DNA from: Gemmatimonadaceae bacterium
GTDB lineage: Bacteria; Gemmatimonadota; Gemmatimonadetes; Gemmatimonadales; Gemmatimonadaceae
Direction: 5' to 3'
DNA length: 59,794 nucleotides
Assembly (NCBI GenBank): GCA_013361935.1
Contig: JABFXC010000101.1
Coordinates: 1 to 59,794 of the forward strand
The notes beneath the pieces were generated by a model. It saw only the letters and a list, made by a program, of their open reading frames with translations. It searched no databases and was not told the DNA's origin. Shown here in pieces: positions 17,362-25,716 of this stretch (the stretch's first letter is position 1; every line of letters begins with the position of its first letter). Position numbers and translations under genes: made by a program.

Positions 17362-18233
17362 GAACCGGATCTCCTCGCGCCGTCGCCGACGCGCGCGATG
17401 AACAGGTCGGCCACGCTCGGCGTGCGCACGTCGCCTAACGGCGCCAGGCGCTCAGTGGCGACGTCCTCGAAGAGCATGATCCGCTGGCCGAGCGCCTCGC
17501 GCTCGTGGATCGGGACGAGCTCGCGCGCCGCCCCGAGCTGCGCGGGGTGGACGCGCACCTCGCGGTAGCGCTGCTCGACCTCGTCCATCGTCGCCTGCAG
17601 CGCGATGCGGCCGCGGTCGAGGAAGACGACGTCGGTGACCACGTGCTCGATCTCCTCCACCTGGTGCGTGGCGAGGACGATGGTGCGCGCGCGCTCGTGG
17701 TAGTCGTCGAGCAGCGCGTCGAAGAGCTGCTTGCGATAGATGATGTCGAGGCCCAGCGTCGGCTCGTCGAGCACGAGAAGCTGCGCGTCGATCGCCATCA
17801 CGACGGCGAGATGGAGCTGGGCGACCATCCCCTTCGACAGCTCCTTCACCTTCGCCTTCGCGCGGATGGTGGTGCGCTCGAGGAACGACTCGGCGCGGGC
17901 GCGGACGAAGCGCGGGTGCACCGCCTCCACATAGTCGAGGAGCTGCGAGACGCGGATCCAGCGCGGGAGGACGGCGACGTCGGCGATGAAGGCGACGTCG
18001 TGCATGAGCGCGGCGCGCTCGCGCCAGGGATCGCGGCCGAGCACCTGCAGCTCGCCCTCGTACGCGGTGAGGCCAAGGATGGCGTTGAGGAGGGTCGTCT
18101 TCCCGGCGCCGTTAGGCCCGATGATGCCGACGATGCGTCCCGCGTCGACGCGGAGGTCGAGACTGTCGAGGGCGACGGTGTCGCCGTACGTCTTGCGGAG
18201 GCCGCGCGCGTCGATGACCGGCGTCGTCGTCAT
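17358..18233 (-). CDS. ABC transporter ATP-binding protein
   Basis: 291 residues. Walker A is GPNGAGKTT (39-47). The signature is LSKGM (132-136) rather than LSGGQ, a form seen in YtrB-like exporters. Walker B is LLVLDEPT, followed by the H-loop ATHQ. The last ~70 residues form an accessory domain. It powers the adjacent permease, probably for export or envelope stress response. ATGA overlaps join it to both neighbours. Confidence 0.93.
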   Translation of the reverse strand: MTTTPVIDARGLRKTYGDTVALDSLDLRVDAGRIVGIIGPNGAGKTTLLNAILGLTAYEGELQVLGRDPWRERAALMHDVAFIADVAVLPRWIRVSQLLDYVEAVHPRFVRARAESFLERTTIRAKAKVKELSKGMVAQLHLAVVMAIDAQLLVLDEPTLGLDIIYRKQLFDALLDDYHERARTIVLATHQVEEIEHVVTDVVFLDRGRIALQATMDEVEQRYREVRVHPAQLGAARELVPIHEREALGQRIMLFEDVATERLAPLGDVRTPSVADLFIARVGDGARRSGS

Positions 18234-18601
18234 GGCTTCTTCCCCCTGCGTGCGCGGAGGAGATCATCGGGAGTGAGGCCGAGGCGCTCGATGGTCTCGC
18301 GGATCTTCGGCCACTCCTCCTCGAGGAAGCGCTGTTTCTCTCCCTCGAGGAGCCTGGCGCGGGCGCCGGCATTGATGAACATGCCGAGCCCGCGCCGGGC
18401 CTCGACGAGCCCCTCGTCGACCAGGGACTCGTACGCCTTCATGACCGTGAGCGGATTCACCCGGTACTCGGCGGCGACGTTGCGCACCGAGGGCAGGGGA
18501 TCGCCTTCCTTGAGGATGCCGTCGAGCATCATCGCGACCACGCGGTCGCGCAGCTGGCGGTAGATGGGGAGACCATCGCTCCACTCACGGTCGACTTTCA
18601 A
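18230..18601 (-). CDS. GntR-family transcriptional regulator, YtrA subfamily
   Basis: 123 residues with an N-terminal winged helix (PIYRQLRDRVVAMMLDGILKEGDPLPSVRNVAAEYRVNPLTVMKAYESLVDEGLVEARRGLGMFI) and a short C-terminal helical tail, the YtrA architecture. The start is TTG at 18601, giving MKVDREWSDGLPIYRQ. It almost certainly represses its own operon through the palindrome at 19303-19324. Confidence 0.9.
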   Translation of the reverse strand: MKVDREWSDGLPIYRQLRDRVVAMMLDGILKEGDPLPSVRNVAAEYRVNPLTVMKAYESLVDEGLVEARRGLGMFINAGARARLLEGEKQRFLEEEWPKIRETIERLGLTPDDLLRARRGKKP

Positions 18602-18611
18602 CGGCGGGTGC

Positions 18612-19220
18612 TCACTTCGCGGGCAGGGATGCGACGGTCTCGACGCGCCGGAGCTCCAGGGGGAAGCTCACGGCCTTGCCGTTGGGCTGGAGGTACGTCC
18701 ACTCCTCGACGTGGTGGGTGCTGTCGATGATGGTGAAGCGGGCGTGCTGCATGTGACCGCGCGTCGCCGGCCCGGAGAGGTCGATGAAGTCGAAGTCGAC
18801 CTGCTTCCCGTCGGGGGACAGGTGGGCGACCATCCGCGGCCGGTTGCCGGCGTCGCAGTAATGGGTGAGCAGGAGGTCGGCGCCATCGAGGTAGATCATG
18901 GTGACAGGATGATCGTCCTTGGGCGCCTCGTCCGCATCCCCCGCCCCCTTCATCTCGTGGACGACGGAGTTTCCGCTGGAGGTGACGCGGATCCAGGTCT
19001 GCATCTCGACGGTCTTCTGGGTGCCGGGAAGGGTGAAGGACGCCTGCCACCGTCCGGCGAGGGTCTTCATGAGGGCGAAGGCGCGGACCGCCTCGGCCGA
19101 GGGCGCGGCGGCGGTCGTCGTGGCGGCGGGGTGGTCGTGGGTCTGGGCCGCGAGCGTCGACGAGACCGTCGTCGCGGCGAGGAGGGCGAGGGCGAGGCGG
19201 GGGGTGATCGTGGTGCGCAT
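18612..19220 (-). CDS. DUF1579-like secreted protein
   Basis: 202 residues with a signal peptide (LALALLAATTVSSTLAAQ), a His-rich linker, and a DUF1579-type domain (MKTLAGRWQASFTLPGTQ..., MIYLDGADLLLTHYCDAGNRPRM, VDFDFIDLSGPATRGHMQHARFTIID). It is the first gene of the GntR/ABC operon, so it may bind or process the same compound as the transporter; that link is inferred. Confidence 0.78.
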   Translation of the reverse strand: MRTTITPRLALALLAATTVSSTLAAQTHDHPAATTTAAAPSAEAVRAFALMKTLAGRWQASFTLPGTQKTVEMQTWIRVTSSGNSVVHEMKGAGDADEAPKDDHPVTMIYLDGADLLLTHYCDAGNRPRMVAHLSPDGKQVDFDFIDLSGPATRGHMQHARFTIIDSTHHVEEWTYLQPNGKAVSFPLELRRVETVASLPAK

Positions 19221-19302
19221 GGAAGGTCTCCGGTGGATCGAGGGTGAGCTGCGATCGGCCCCGGGACCCTCGCTGGCCAGTCGAGGGTAGCTGGGCGTTG
19301 TA

Positions 19303-19324
19303 GTGTTATATACGACTATAACAC
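19303..19324 (-). promoter_or_regulatory. Perfect palindromic operator, likely for the GntR/YtrA regulator
   Basis: GTGTTATA-N6-TATAACAC, an 8-bp perfect inverted repeat in an otherwise GC-rich region, 80 bases upstream of the operon's first gene. On the minus strand a TTGACG -35-like box (19341-19336) lies just before it and a TATAGT-like -10 lies inside it. A bound repressor would therefore block the promoter. Confidence 0.7.
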
Positions 19325-19371
19325 CACGGAGGTTTCGTCAAGAGAAATGTTTGGGGGGCCGGGGCTCGCGG

Positions 19372-20035
19372 GGTGGCATCGGAACGTTCCGTGTCCCGGG
19401 AGGGCTCCTCAGCGCGACGAGCCGGGGGCCAGGTAACTGCACTGGCGGTGAACTACTGACGCGGATCGAGGCGGATCGTGCGGATCGACGCGGATCCTTT
19501 TGACTGTTGTTCGGCTGTGAATGACAGGGAGCCGGGGACGGAGGCTCGGTGCGTGGCCGCGGCCTCTGTCGCGGGTCGCGTCGGGGGGGCGTCGTGCATC
19601 CGGCCATCGCGCGGTTCGGGCAGGAAGGACGGCGGAAGAACTGCCCTCGTCAAGAACTGCGGAAGGGTTCCTCTCGGGGCCATGATCGACGTGCTACGAG
19701 CCCGAAAGCTTTGTTGGGGCATGCAGGGCGAGACCATCTTCGCCATGCATGCCCCAAAATCAGATCCGGGCTCGTGCCGGTAGAATCTTCCGCCCTTCTT
19801 CCGCCGTGCTTGCGTAGTTCTTCCCACCAGAACCGCGCGATCCCCCCGCCGAGACAGACCACCACACGACCCGCGAGAATGCCCACCGAGAATGCCCGCG
19901 ATCACCGCGGAATCTTTCAACTGCTGCTCGGCGGTGAATGACAGGGAGCCGTGGAGCTACGGGAGGTGCTTTTCTCGTGAGCCCTTGCTCCTGCGAACGC
20001 CTCCCCCGGCCTCCCCGGCTCCCTGTTACAAACAG
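19372..20035 (+). repeat. Palindromic repeat element, copy A
   Basis: This copy fills most of the 930-base gene-free gap. It contains a GGCATCGGAACG end at about 19375, two direct-repeat segments ending in GTGAATGACAGGGAGCCG (about 19517 and 19934), and a large imperfect palindrome between them. The palindrome's left arm holds CGCGCGGTT...GGCGGAAGAACTGCC (19608-19672), its right arm the complement (19788-19835), with an inner hairpin TGGGGCATGC/GCATGCCCCA at 19715-19756. The terminal hairpin has arms AGGGAGCCG/CGGCTCCCT. No convincing coding sequence. Confidence 0.75.
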
Positions 20036-20152
20036 CCAAGGCCTCGAATGATCCTGCTGCGCGCCGGGCGACGCGGTATTGCGAGGCAGGGCCGGTGAGC
20101 AGAGAATCGGGATCGAGATTTCCGCCTGCTGCGCACCTTCGCTCCCCCGCCC

Positions 20153-20518
20153 ATGCCTCCCACACTCGCCAACGGCAAGATCTGCTACCTCGAGATCCCG
20201 GCCACCGACATCCCGCGCTCGATCCGCTTCTATGAGTCCGTCTTCGGGTGGAAGACGCGCACGCGCGGCGACGGAAAGACCGCGTTCGACGACGGCGTCG
20301 GCGAGGTGAGCGGCGCGTGGGTGAGCGGGCGCCCGCCGTCGACGACGCCGGGGCTGATGCTCTACGTGATGGTCGACAGCGTGGCCGAGACGCTGGAGAA
20401 GGTCGCGGCGAGCGGGGGACGCGTCGTGCAGCCGATCGGCGGGGACGCGCCGGAGATCACGGCGCGGTTCGCGGATCCGGACGGGAACGTGCTCGGGTTG
20501 TACCAGGAGCCGGGGTAA
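20153..20518 (+). CDS. VOC / glyoxalase-fold protein
   Basis: 121 residues: KICYLEIPATDIPRSIRFYESVFGWKTRTR, then VSGAWVSG, MLYVMVDSVAETLEKVAASGGRVVQP, and ITARFADPDGNVLGLYQE. The pattern of paired beta-alpha-beta modules and the final 'DPDGNxxGL' is typical of VOC proteins (glyoxalase/bleomycin resistance type). Substrate unknown. ATG at 20153. Confidence 0.88.
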   Translation: MPPTLANGKICYLEIPATDIPRSIRFYESVFGWKTRTRGDGKTAFDDGVGEVSGAWVSGRPPSTTPGLMLYVMVDSVAETLEKVAASGGRVVQPIGGDAPEITARFADPDGNVLGLYQEPG

Positions 20519-20565
20519 ACGGGGACGAGCGCGCGTCGCGTTCGAACGCGACGGCGCGCCCCGCC

Positions 20566-21918
20566 TCACTCCGTGTGAATCCCGGTACCGCCGCGGAGCA
20601 GCGTGATGTGCCTGCCCTCTCCGCTGAGCTCCGTGGACGTTCCTCCAGTGACCGTCGCGCCCACGGAGATCCGTCCCGGGCCAACGATCCGGAGCTGGAC
20701 GTCGCCGTCCGTGACGTCGAGCGTCATCCCTGGCAGGTGGTCGAGGCGCAGCGTATCGGTCAGCGCCTTCGGCGAGTCGAGCCCCAAGCCGACGCGCCCG
20801 CCGCCGCTCGTGTAGACCAGGATCTTTATCGGCAGCTCGACCTTCACGAGGCCGACCGAGGTGATGTGAACGAGCGCGCGCTCGGTCGTGGCCGTTTCGC
20901 GCGCCGCGGCACGTCGTGGCGCGGGCAGGATCGCCGTGGCAGCGGCGAGAATCGATGCTGCACAGACGAGGAGCGCGACGCGGCGACGCGAGCGCTTGGT
21001 ACGGGAATCTGTCATGGCGACGATCCTCCGGGCGAGATGTGAAGGGTGTGGTTGCATGGGAGCGACGACCGTCATCAGCGTCCGCTCGGCGCGCGTCGCG
21101 GCGAGCGCACGCTGGGCGGTAAGGAGGAGGACCTGCGCGTAGCGCCGGACATCCGGATACGCGCGCAACACCCGCGCGTCACAGTCCATCTCGACGGCGA
21201 GCCGAAGTCGACGCCAGCACCACCACAGCGGGATGTCCCACGGCAGCAGCACCAGCGCCGCGAGCGCGCCGAGCAGGAGGAGTGGATCCCGCGCCGCCAG
21301 GTGCTCGTGCTCGTGCCGGACGACCAGGCGGACGAGCGCGTCGTCCAGGTCGAGCGCCCATCGCGGGAGGAGGATCGCGCCGCGCCGGACTCCGATCGCT
21401 GATGGGCCGATCCGGTCGGTCACGAGAACACGAGTGCCGGCGATCTTCCGCTCGTCGAGACCACGCCGCGCCCGATTTCCCTCGTACGCGGCGGACACCG
21501 CGATCGTCGCCAGAACGAGGGTCGCTACCGTCCAGAGCGCGACAAGCGGGCGATCCCACCCGGACAACCGACTGCCCGCGGCGGAGATCTCCCGCTCGGC
21601 GGCGCCGCGGACCGTCGCGACGCGCGAGCGCAGGGCGACGTATCGCGCGCGCCATCCCGAAGACGCTTCGACGCGATCGCTCACGGCTTCCGAGATGGCG
21701 ACACTTCCCGCGGCCGACGGTGCGCTCGTCGCGAGCAGCGTCGTGGTGGCCCCGGGGCGGGCGGCCAGTGCGCCGATCAGGAGCATCGCGAGGATGCCCG
21801 CGCTCCAGACGATGCGCGACGGGCGACCTGCGAGGCGGGCGACGTGCTCGCCAAGGTGGCACGTGAGAGCGACGATGGCTCCCGTGGCCAGCATGTACGC
21901 CATCCAGAGCGCGATCAC
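20566..21918 (-). CDS. BlaR1/MecR1-type M56 metallopeptidase sensor
   Basis: 450 residues. N-terminal membrane segments are followed by the M56 peptidase domain with HEHEH (His202, Glu203, His206: the HExxH zinc site) and EMDCDARV (Glu243). A further membrane segment (RRVALLVCAASILAAATAILPAP) leads to a periplasmic C-terminal beta domain. That domain replaces the penicillin-binding sensor of classical BlaR1, so the signal is unknown. The GTG start overlaps the blaI-like stop (GTGA) and has a strong SD (GGAGGGAGG). Confidence 0.88.
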   Translation of the reverse strand: MIALWMAYMLATGAIVALTCHLGEHVARLAGRPSRIVWSAGILAMLLIGALAARPGATTTLLATSAPSAAGSVAISEAVSDRVEASSGWRARYVALRSRVATVRGAAEREISAAGSRLSGWDRPLVALWTVATLVLATIAVSAAYEGNRARRGLDERKIAGTRVLVTDRIGPSAIGVRRGAILLPRWALDLDDALVRLVVRHEHEHLAARDPLLLLGALAALVLLPWDIPLWWCWRRLRLAVEMDCDARVLRAYPDVRRYAQVLLLTAQRALAATRAERTLMTVVAPMQPHPSHLARRIVAMTDSRTKRSRRRVALLVCAASILAAATAILPAPRRAAARETATTERALVHITSVGLVKVELPIKILVYTSGGGRVGLGLDSPKALTDTLRLDHLPGMTLDVTDGDVQLRIVGPGRISVGATVTGGTSTELSGEGRHITLLRGGTGIHTE

Positions 21919-22361
21919 GGACGCCTCCCTCCGCGCGGCTTCGCCTTGCGCTGCGGGCGGGGCGTGCGCTCGCTCTCCTTCTCGTCGCGGCGCCCCTTCT
22001 TCGCGAGGCGTCGGTCGAGCAGCTGATGCAGCTCGCGCAGGTCGGCGCGCGAGAGCGCGTTGCCCTCGACCATGTGCGCGATGACGTGCAGCGGCGAGCC
22101 GCGGAAGAGCTTCTCGACCAGCCGCGCGAGCGCGCTTCCGCGGACATCCTGTTCGGAAATCAGCGGGTGATAGCGGAACAGCCGCCCCTCGGCCGTGTGT
22201 CCGACGAACCCCTTGGCCTCGAGGTTCCGGAGAATGGTGAGGACGGTGTTGTACGCGAGCGGGACGTCGAGATGCTCCCGGACTTCGGTCACCGTGCCGT
22301 GGCTTTCGCGCCAGAGCACGGACATGACATCGAGCTCACGTTCGCCGAGTGTGCCGTCCAT
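21915..22361 (-). CDS. BlaI/MecI-family transcriptional repressor
   Basis: 148 residues with a winged-helix domain (LGERELDVMSVLWRESHGTVTEVREHLDVPLAYNTVLTILRNLEAKGFVGHTAEGRLFRYHPLI) and a basic C-terminal tail. The ATG at 22361 is chosen because an ideal SD (GGAG, 6-base spacing) precedes it. It should be cleaved by the downstream M56 protease on signal, releasing the twin operators at 22372-22437. Confidence 0.93.
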   Translation of the reverse strand: MDGTLGERELDVMSVLWRESHGTVTEVREHLDVPLAYNTVLTILRNLEAKGFVGHTAEGRLFRYHPLISEQDVRGSALARLVEKLFRGSPLHVIAHMVEGNALSRADLRELHQLLDRRLAKKGRRDEKESERTPRPQRKAKPRGGRRP

Positions 22362-22371
22362 GTGCGTCTCC

Positions 22372-22437
22372 GTCAACTATGGTCGTAGTTGACGATGGGC
22401 GATCGGTGGCTGTTTGTCAACTACCAGGATAGTTGTC
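22372..22437 (-). promoter_or_regulatory. Two tandem BlaI-type operators
   Basis: Site 1: GTCAACTA-N6-TAGTTGAC at 22372-22393 (perfect). Site 2: GTCAACTA-N6-TAGTTGTC at 22416-22437 (one mismatch). Centres are 44 bases apart, about four helical turns, so two dimers would sit on one face of the DNA. The ACTA/TAGT half-sites resemble known BlaI/MecI boxes. They lie directly upstream of the repressor's own start. Confidence 0.8.
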
Positions 22438-22482
22438 AGGGTGCGGCAGGCGCGCGGAACGCCGTGCTAGGACGAAAAACAT

Positions 22483-22567
22483 GAGCCACGAAGGACACGG
22501 AGATGCTTCTGGGAGGACAGCGACTCACCAGACATCGATCCGTGCCCTCCGTGGCTCCCTGTTGCAA
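22483..22567. repeat. CACGAAGGACACGG-type hairpin
   Basis: Inverted repeat with arms GAGCCACGAAGGACACGGA (22483-22501) and TCCGTGCCCTCCGTGGCTC (22549-22567), one mismatch, 47-base loop. The right arm continues into CCTGTTGCAATCAGC, resembling the right end (CGGCTCCCTGTTACA) of the copy A-D elements, so it is probably a shorter relative. Confidence 0.6.
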
Positions 22568-22650
22568 TCAGCGAAGCCTCAAAGGATTCGTGGGCCCTGT
22601 GTGGCGCGAGGACCGCGGCGACGCGGTCCCGCCGGGCCCAGCAACGCCTG

Positions 22651-23142
22651 CTACTCCTTCTTCACCTCCACCTGCACCGCCGGCCCATCGGTGGTCACCT
22701 CGACCTTCTGCCCGTCGCGCGAGCGGCCGACGTGGACCTCGATCCTCTCGGGGCCGGTGCCCGTCGTGCGATTCAACGTCGCCGTCACGTTCTCCGGGAC
22801 GAGACCGTACCACGAGCCCGTCGCGCCGTCGACGATGACGCCGACGAGTCCCGTGAGCAGCACGTCGGCGATCACGGTGCCGGTGCCGATGTTCGGGTGC
22901 AGATTCACCGTCGCCGGCGAATAGCCGGGGCTCGTGAAGGTGAGCTGGTAGGAGTGCTTCCGCTCCAGGTCGAGGGTGCCCGGCGTGGTGACGGTACCCC
23001 CCTCCGCCGCGGGCGTCGTCTGGACGGTCGCGCCCGCAGGATTCGAGTTGACGGGGACCGCCTGGCGAGGTCCGTGGAGGATGGTGCCGCACCCGGTGAG
23101 GGCGCATGCAGCGGTGACCGCGAGAGCGCGAGCGAGCGTCAT
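22651..23142 (-). CDS. PEGA-like lipoprotein
   Basis: 163 residues with a lipoprotein leader (ACALTGC). The mature part starts with a PEGA-like element (VPVNSNPAGATVQTTPA...LDLERKHSYQLTFTSPGYSPATVNL), a surface beta domain, and then a glycine-rich hydrophobic helix (IGTGTVIADVLLTGLVGVIVDGATGSWYGLVPE) found in many small PEGA lipoproteins. ATG at 23142 has an AAGGA ribosome-binding site. Confidence 0.75.
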   Translation of the reverse strand: MTLARALAVTAACALTGCGTILHGPRQAVPVNSNPAGATVQTTPAAEGGTVTTPGTLDLERKHSYQLTFTSPGYSPATVNLHPNIGTGTVIADVLLTGLVGVIVDGATGSWYGLVPENVTATLNRTTGTGPERIEVHVGRSRDGQKVEVTTDGPAVQVEVKKE

Positions 23143-23252
23143 GACGATATCCTTTGGATTGGGGGGAAGATTCAGCACGACCGATCTTACGGTTCCCGGT
23201 CGCGGATCGTAAGAACCTCGCGAGCCCGCACCCGCGTCACCGCCTCACGCGC

Positions 23253-23753
23253 ATGATCGACATCGTCCACGCCGACATCACCTGCCTGACGGTCGACGCG
23301 ATCGTCAACGCCGCGAACTCCTCGCTCCGCGGCGGGGGCGGCGTCGACGGGGCGATCCATCGGGCCGCGGGGCCGGAGCTGGCGCGAGCCGCGACGAAGC
23401 TCGCGCCCTGTCCGACCGGCGACGCGGTGATCACCCCCGGCTTCCGCCTCACGGCGAGCTTCGTCATCCACGCCGTCGGACCGGTCTGGCGCGGAGGCGC
23501 CCGCGGAGAGGCGGCGCTCCTCCGCCGCGCGTACGAGCGCTCCTTCGCCCTCGCGGCCGGCGGGGACGACATCGCATCGATCGCCTTCCCGGCGATCTCG
23601 ACCGGCATCTACGGCTACCCGAAGCGCGACGCGGCGGAGATCGCGCTCGAGGTCATGCGCGCCAACGAGGGTCGCTTCGACCGGATCGTCGCCTGTCTCT
23701 TCGACGAGGAGAGCGCGCGGATCTACCGCGAGCTGAGCGGCGCGAGGGAGTGA
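23253..23753 (+). CDS. Macrodomain protein (ADP-ribose / O-acetyl-ADP-ribose hydrolase)
   Basis: 166 residues of the MacroD/YmdB type. ADP-ribose-binding motifs: [26 protein letters not shown] (residues 15-40) and [13 protein letters not shown]. It is expected to deacetylate O-acetyl-ADP-ribose or remove mono-ADP-ribose from proteins in the cytoplasm. ATG at 23253 starts [10 protein letters not shown]. It stands alone, divergent from the PEGA lipoprotein. Confidence 0.95.
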   Translation: MIDIVHADITCLTVDAIVNAANSSLRGGGGVDGAIHRAAGPELARAATKLAPCPTGDAVITPGFRLTASFVIHAVGPVWRGGARGEAALLRRAYERSFALAAGGDDIASIAFPAISTGIYGYPKRDAAEIALEVMRANEGRFDRIVACLFDEESARIYRELSGARE

Positions 23754-23846
23754 CCGGTCGCACGGTCGCGTGACGTCGCGTTACGCGTGGGCCGATGCGT
23801 CGTCGATTCGCTCCAGACCTTCGACACGCTCGCCCGCTCCCGCCCG

Positions 23847-24284
23847 ATGCGCACCACTCGACGTTCCCGCTCCGCGCTCCTCGCCTCGCTCCTCTTCGCC
23901 ACCGCCTGCGTCGCCGTCCGCGAGCTGAGCGCGCGCGAGCGGGGCGACCCGGTGGAGGTGCGCCATGCGCGGACGCTCGAGCGGCGCGCGGCGCGCGTCC
24001 CGACGGACTCCCTCGCACGGCTCTACATGGTCGCGCTCGACGCGCCCGAGGAACAGGGTGGCGCGCTCCTCGACGCGGTGAGCTGCCAGCGCCTGCGCCT
24101 CGACTGGGCGTACGGCCGCGGCCCGGCGCGGATCGCCGTCGCGCGGATGACCGACTCCCTCTTCGCGACGCCGGCGCTCCGCGAGCGGTGGGAGCAGGCC
24201 CAGGGACGCTGGCCGATCGCCGGCGGGGTGGACTTCTCCTGCGTGCGCGGCCTGGTTCCGGCGCCGGACAGCCTGAGCGAATAA
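23847..24284 (+). CDS. Lipoprotein, paralogue of the protein at 4022
   Basis: 145 residues with a lipoprotein leader (LLASLLFATAC). The mature part aligns with the product of 4022-4552 over ~90 residues, sharing the PTDSLAR, LDAP, SCQ, MTDSLFATP and RERWEQAQGRWPI blocks and both conserved cysteines. ATG 23847 is preferred over earlier ATG or GTG codons because it directly precedes the leader. Confidence 0.75.
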   Translation: MRTTRRSRSALLASLLFATACVAVRELSARERGDPVEVRHARTLERRAARVPTDSLARLYMVALDAPEEQGGALLDAVSCQRLRLDWAYGRGPARIAVARMTDSLFATPALRERWEQAQGRWPIAGGVDFSCVRGLVPAPDSLSE

Positions 24285-24310
24285 CCGGTTCGCGACTCCA
24301 CGGCTCGGCG

Positions 24311-24526
24311 GTTGTGGCATCGGAACGCTCCGTTCGCGTATCCGGGCTCCTCTCGCCGAGGCTCCGATCATCTTGGTAAAACCCGTTGAACACGAAGGAC
24401 ACGAAGGTTCACGAAGACAGGTACCCTTCGTGAACCTCCGTGTCCTTCGTGTTTCAAAAGCGACAGCCAGAGCCGGCTCGTCGCGATGACGAGCTCTCGC
24501 GCCTAGGGGAGCGTTCCGATGCCAAC
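24311..24526. repeat. 216-bp MITE-like element with GGCATCGGAACG terminal repeats
   Basis: The ends are inverted copies of GTTG(T)GGCATCGGAACGCTCC (24311-24331 and 24508-24526). Inside lies a long hairpin with arms beginning GAACACGAAGGACACGAAGG (24388-24416) and CTTCGTGAACCTCCGTG (24426-24455). There is no coding capacity. The same ends appear singly at 19374 (copy A) and 29879 (copy C). The rest of the 358-base gap is featureless. Confidence 0.7.
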
Positions 24527-24642
24527 GCAGGGTGAGCTCGCGGAGCTCATCCTGATTGCCAACCTCGCGTGCCCGCGGTAGCGTAGCCGCGAGACGACCG
24601 CGCCCTCCGCGCCGGATCGTCGATCCCGCCGCAAGGTCCGCA

Positions 24643-25575
24643 ATGCGCAAGGCCGCACGCAGCACGGTGTTTCTCCTCGCGCTCGGCGCGCTCGTCGCTC
24701 ACCGCGCGCCCGCGCAGTCGTCGCCGACGGCGCCCGCATCCGCGTCGCGAACCAGGCTCGTGATGCTCGGCACCGGCACCCCCGCGGCCGACCCCGATCG
24801 CTTCGGCTCCGCGGTCGTCGTCCTCGTCGACAGCACGCCGTATCTGTTCGACGCCGGCGTCGGCGTGGTGCGACGCTGGGCGCAGGCGCTGCGCGGCGGG
24901 GTCGCGCCGCTCGCGCCGGCGTCGCTGCACCGCGCCTTCATCACGCACCTGCACAGCGATCACACGCTCGGGCTCCCGGACCTCATCTTCACCACGTGGA
25001 CGTTAGGCAGCGACGTGCGTCCCCCGCTCGAGGTCTACGGTCCCCCGGGACTGAGCGCGATGACGACGCACCTCCTCGCCGCCTGGGCGGAGGACGTCGC
25101 CATCCGGACCGGTCCCGAGGGGGAGGGCGCGGGGGAGGCGCCGCCGGCGGTTCATGCGCACGAGATCGCGCCGGGGGTGGTGTATCGCGACTCGCTGGTC
25201 ACGGTGACCGCCTTCGTCGCGCACCACGGCAGCGTGCCGCACGCCTTCGGCTACCGGATCCAGACCCCCGACAAGGTGATCGTGCTCTCCGGCGACGCCG
25301 GGCCGCCGTCGACGGTCGCGGAGCAGTGCCGCGGCTGCGACATCCTGGTGCACGAGGGAGGATCGGTGCTCGCGTCGGAGGCGACCCCGTACTTCCGCCG
25401 CTTTCACACGACGGTCGAAGCGATGGCCGAGATCGCGACCGCGGCGCGGCCGAAGCTTCTCGTGCTCTATCACCAGCGCCCCGCCAGCCCCGCGGTCGAG
25501 CGAGCCTACGCGCGCCTGCGACAGCTTTACGCCGGTCCATTCGTCGTCGCGCGCGACCTCGACGTGTATCGCTGA
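24643..25575 (+). CDS. Secreted metallo-beta-lactamase-fold hydrolase (RNase Z-like)
   Basis: 310 residues with a signal peptide (FLLALGALVAHRAPAQ). The MBL zinc motif is HLHSDH (His102, His104, Asp106, His107). Further ligands are likely His in FVAHHGSVPHAFGYRI, Asp in LSGDAG and a late His in LYHQRP. The overall pattern (VMLGTGTP, DILVHEG) is that of RNase Z/arylsulfatase-type MBL proteins, but the signal peptide indicates a periplasmic phosphodiesterase or sulfatase rather than tRNA processing. Confidence 0.85.
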   Translation: MRKAARSTVFLLALGALVAHRAPAQSSPTAPASASRTRLVMLGTGTPAADPDRFGSAVVVLVDSTPYLFDAGVGVVRRWAQALRGGVAPLAPASLHRAFITHLHSDHTLGLPDLIFTTWTLGSDVRPPLEVYGPPGLSAMTTHLLAAWAEDVAIRTGPEGEGAGEAPPAVHAHEIAPGVVYRDSLVTVTAFVAHHGSVPHAFGYRIQTPDKVIVLSGDAGPPSTVAEQCRGCDILVHEGGSVLASEATPYFRRFHTTVEAMAEIATAARPKLLVLYHQRPASPAVERAYARLRQLYAGPFVVARDLDVYR

Positions 25576-25601
25576 GCCGAACTTTTCTCCCGGACACACC
25601 G

Positions 25602-25716
25602 TGATGCGGCCGTTCTCCTCGCGAACGGTCCGCACGCTCCCGCTGCTCGCCGTGATGGCGATGGCGAGCGCGGTTCCCGGGCTTCGGGTCGCGTCTGGGT
25701 TCGTCGGCCGTTCCAG
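25602..25716 (+). pseudogene. Possible start of a secreted-protein gene cut by repeat copy B
   Basis: An ATG near 25604 opens a plausible signal peptide (SRTVRTLPLLAVMAMASAVPG) which runs directly into repeat copy B; the remaining frame is encoded by the repeat. I see no continuation beyond the repeat. It may be the truncated 5' end of a gene or a chance frame. Confidence 0.3.

Noticed and set aside
19450..19920. Open frames through repeat copies A-E as real genes
   Set aside because: The frames are present on both strands, lack start signals, have Arg/Ser-rich composition and simply follow the palindromes; similar frames recur because the DNA repeats.
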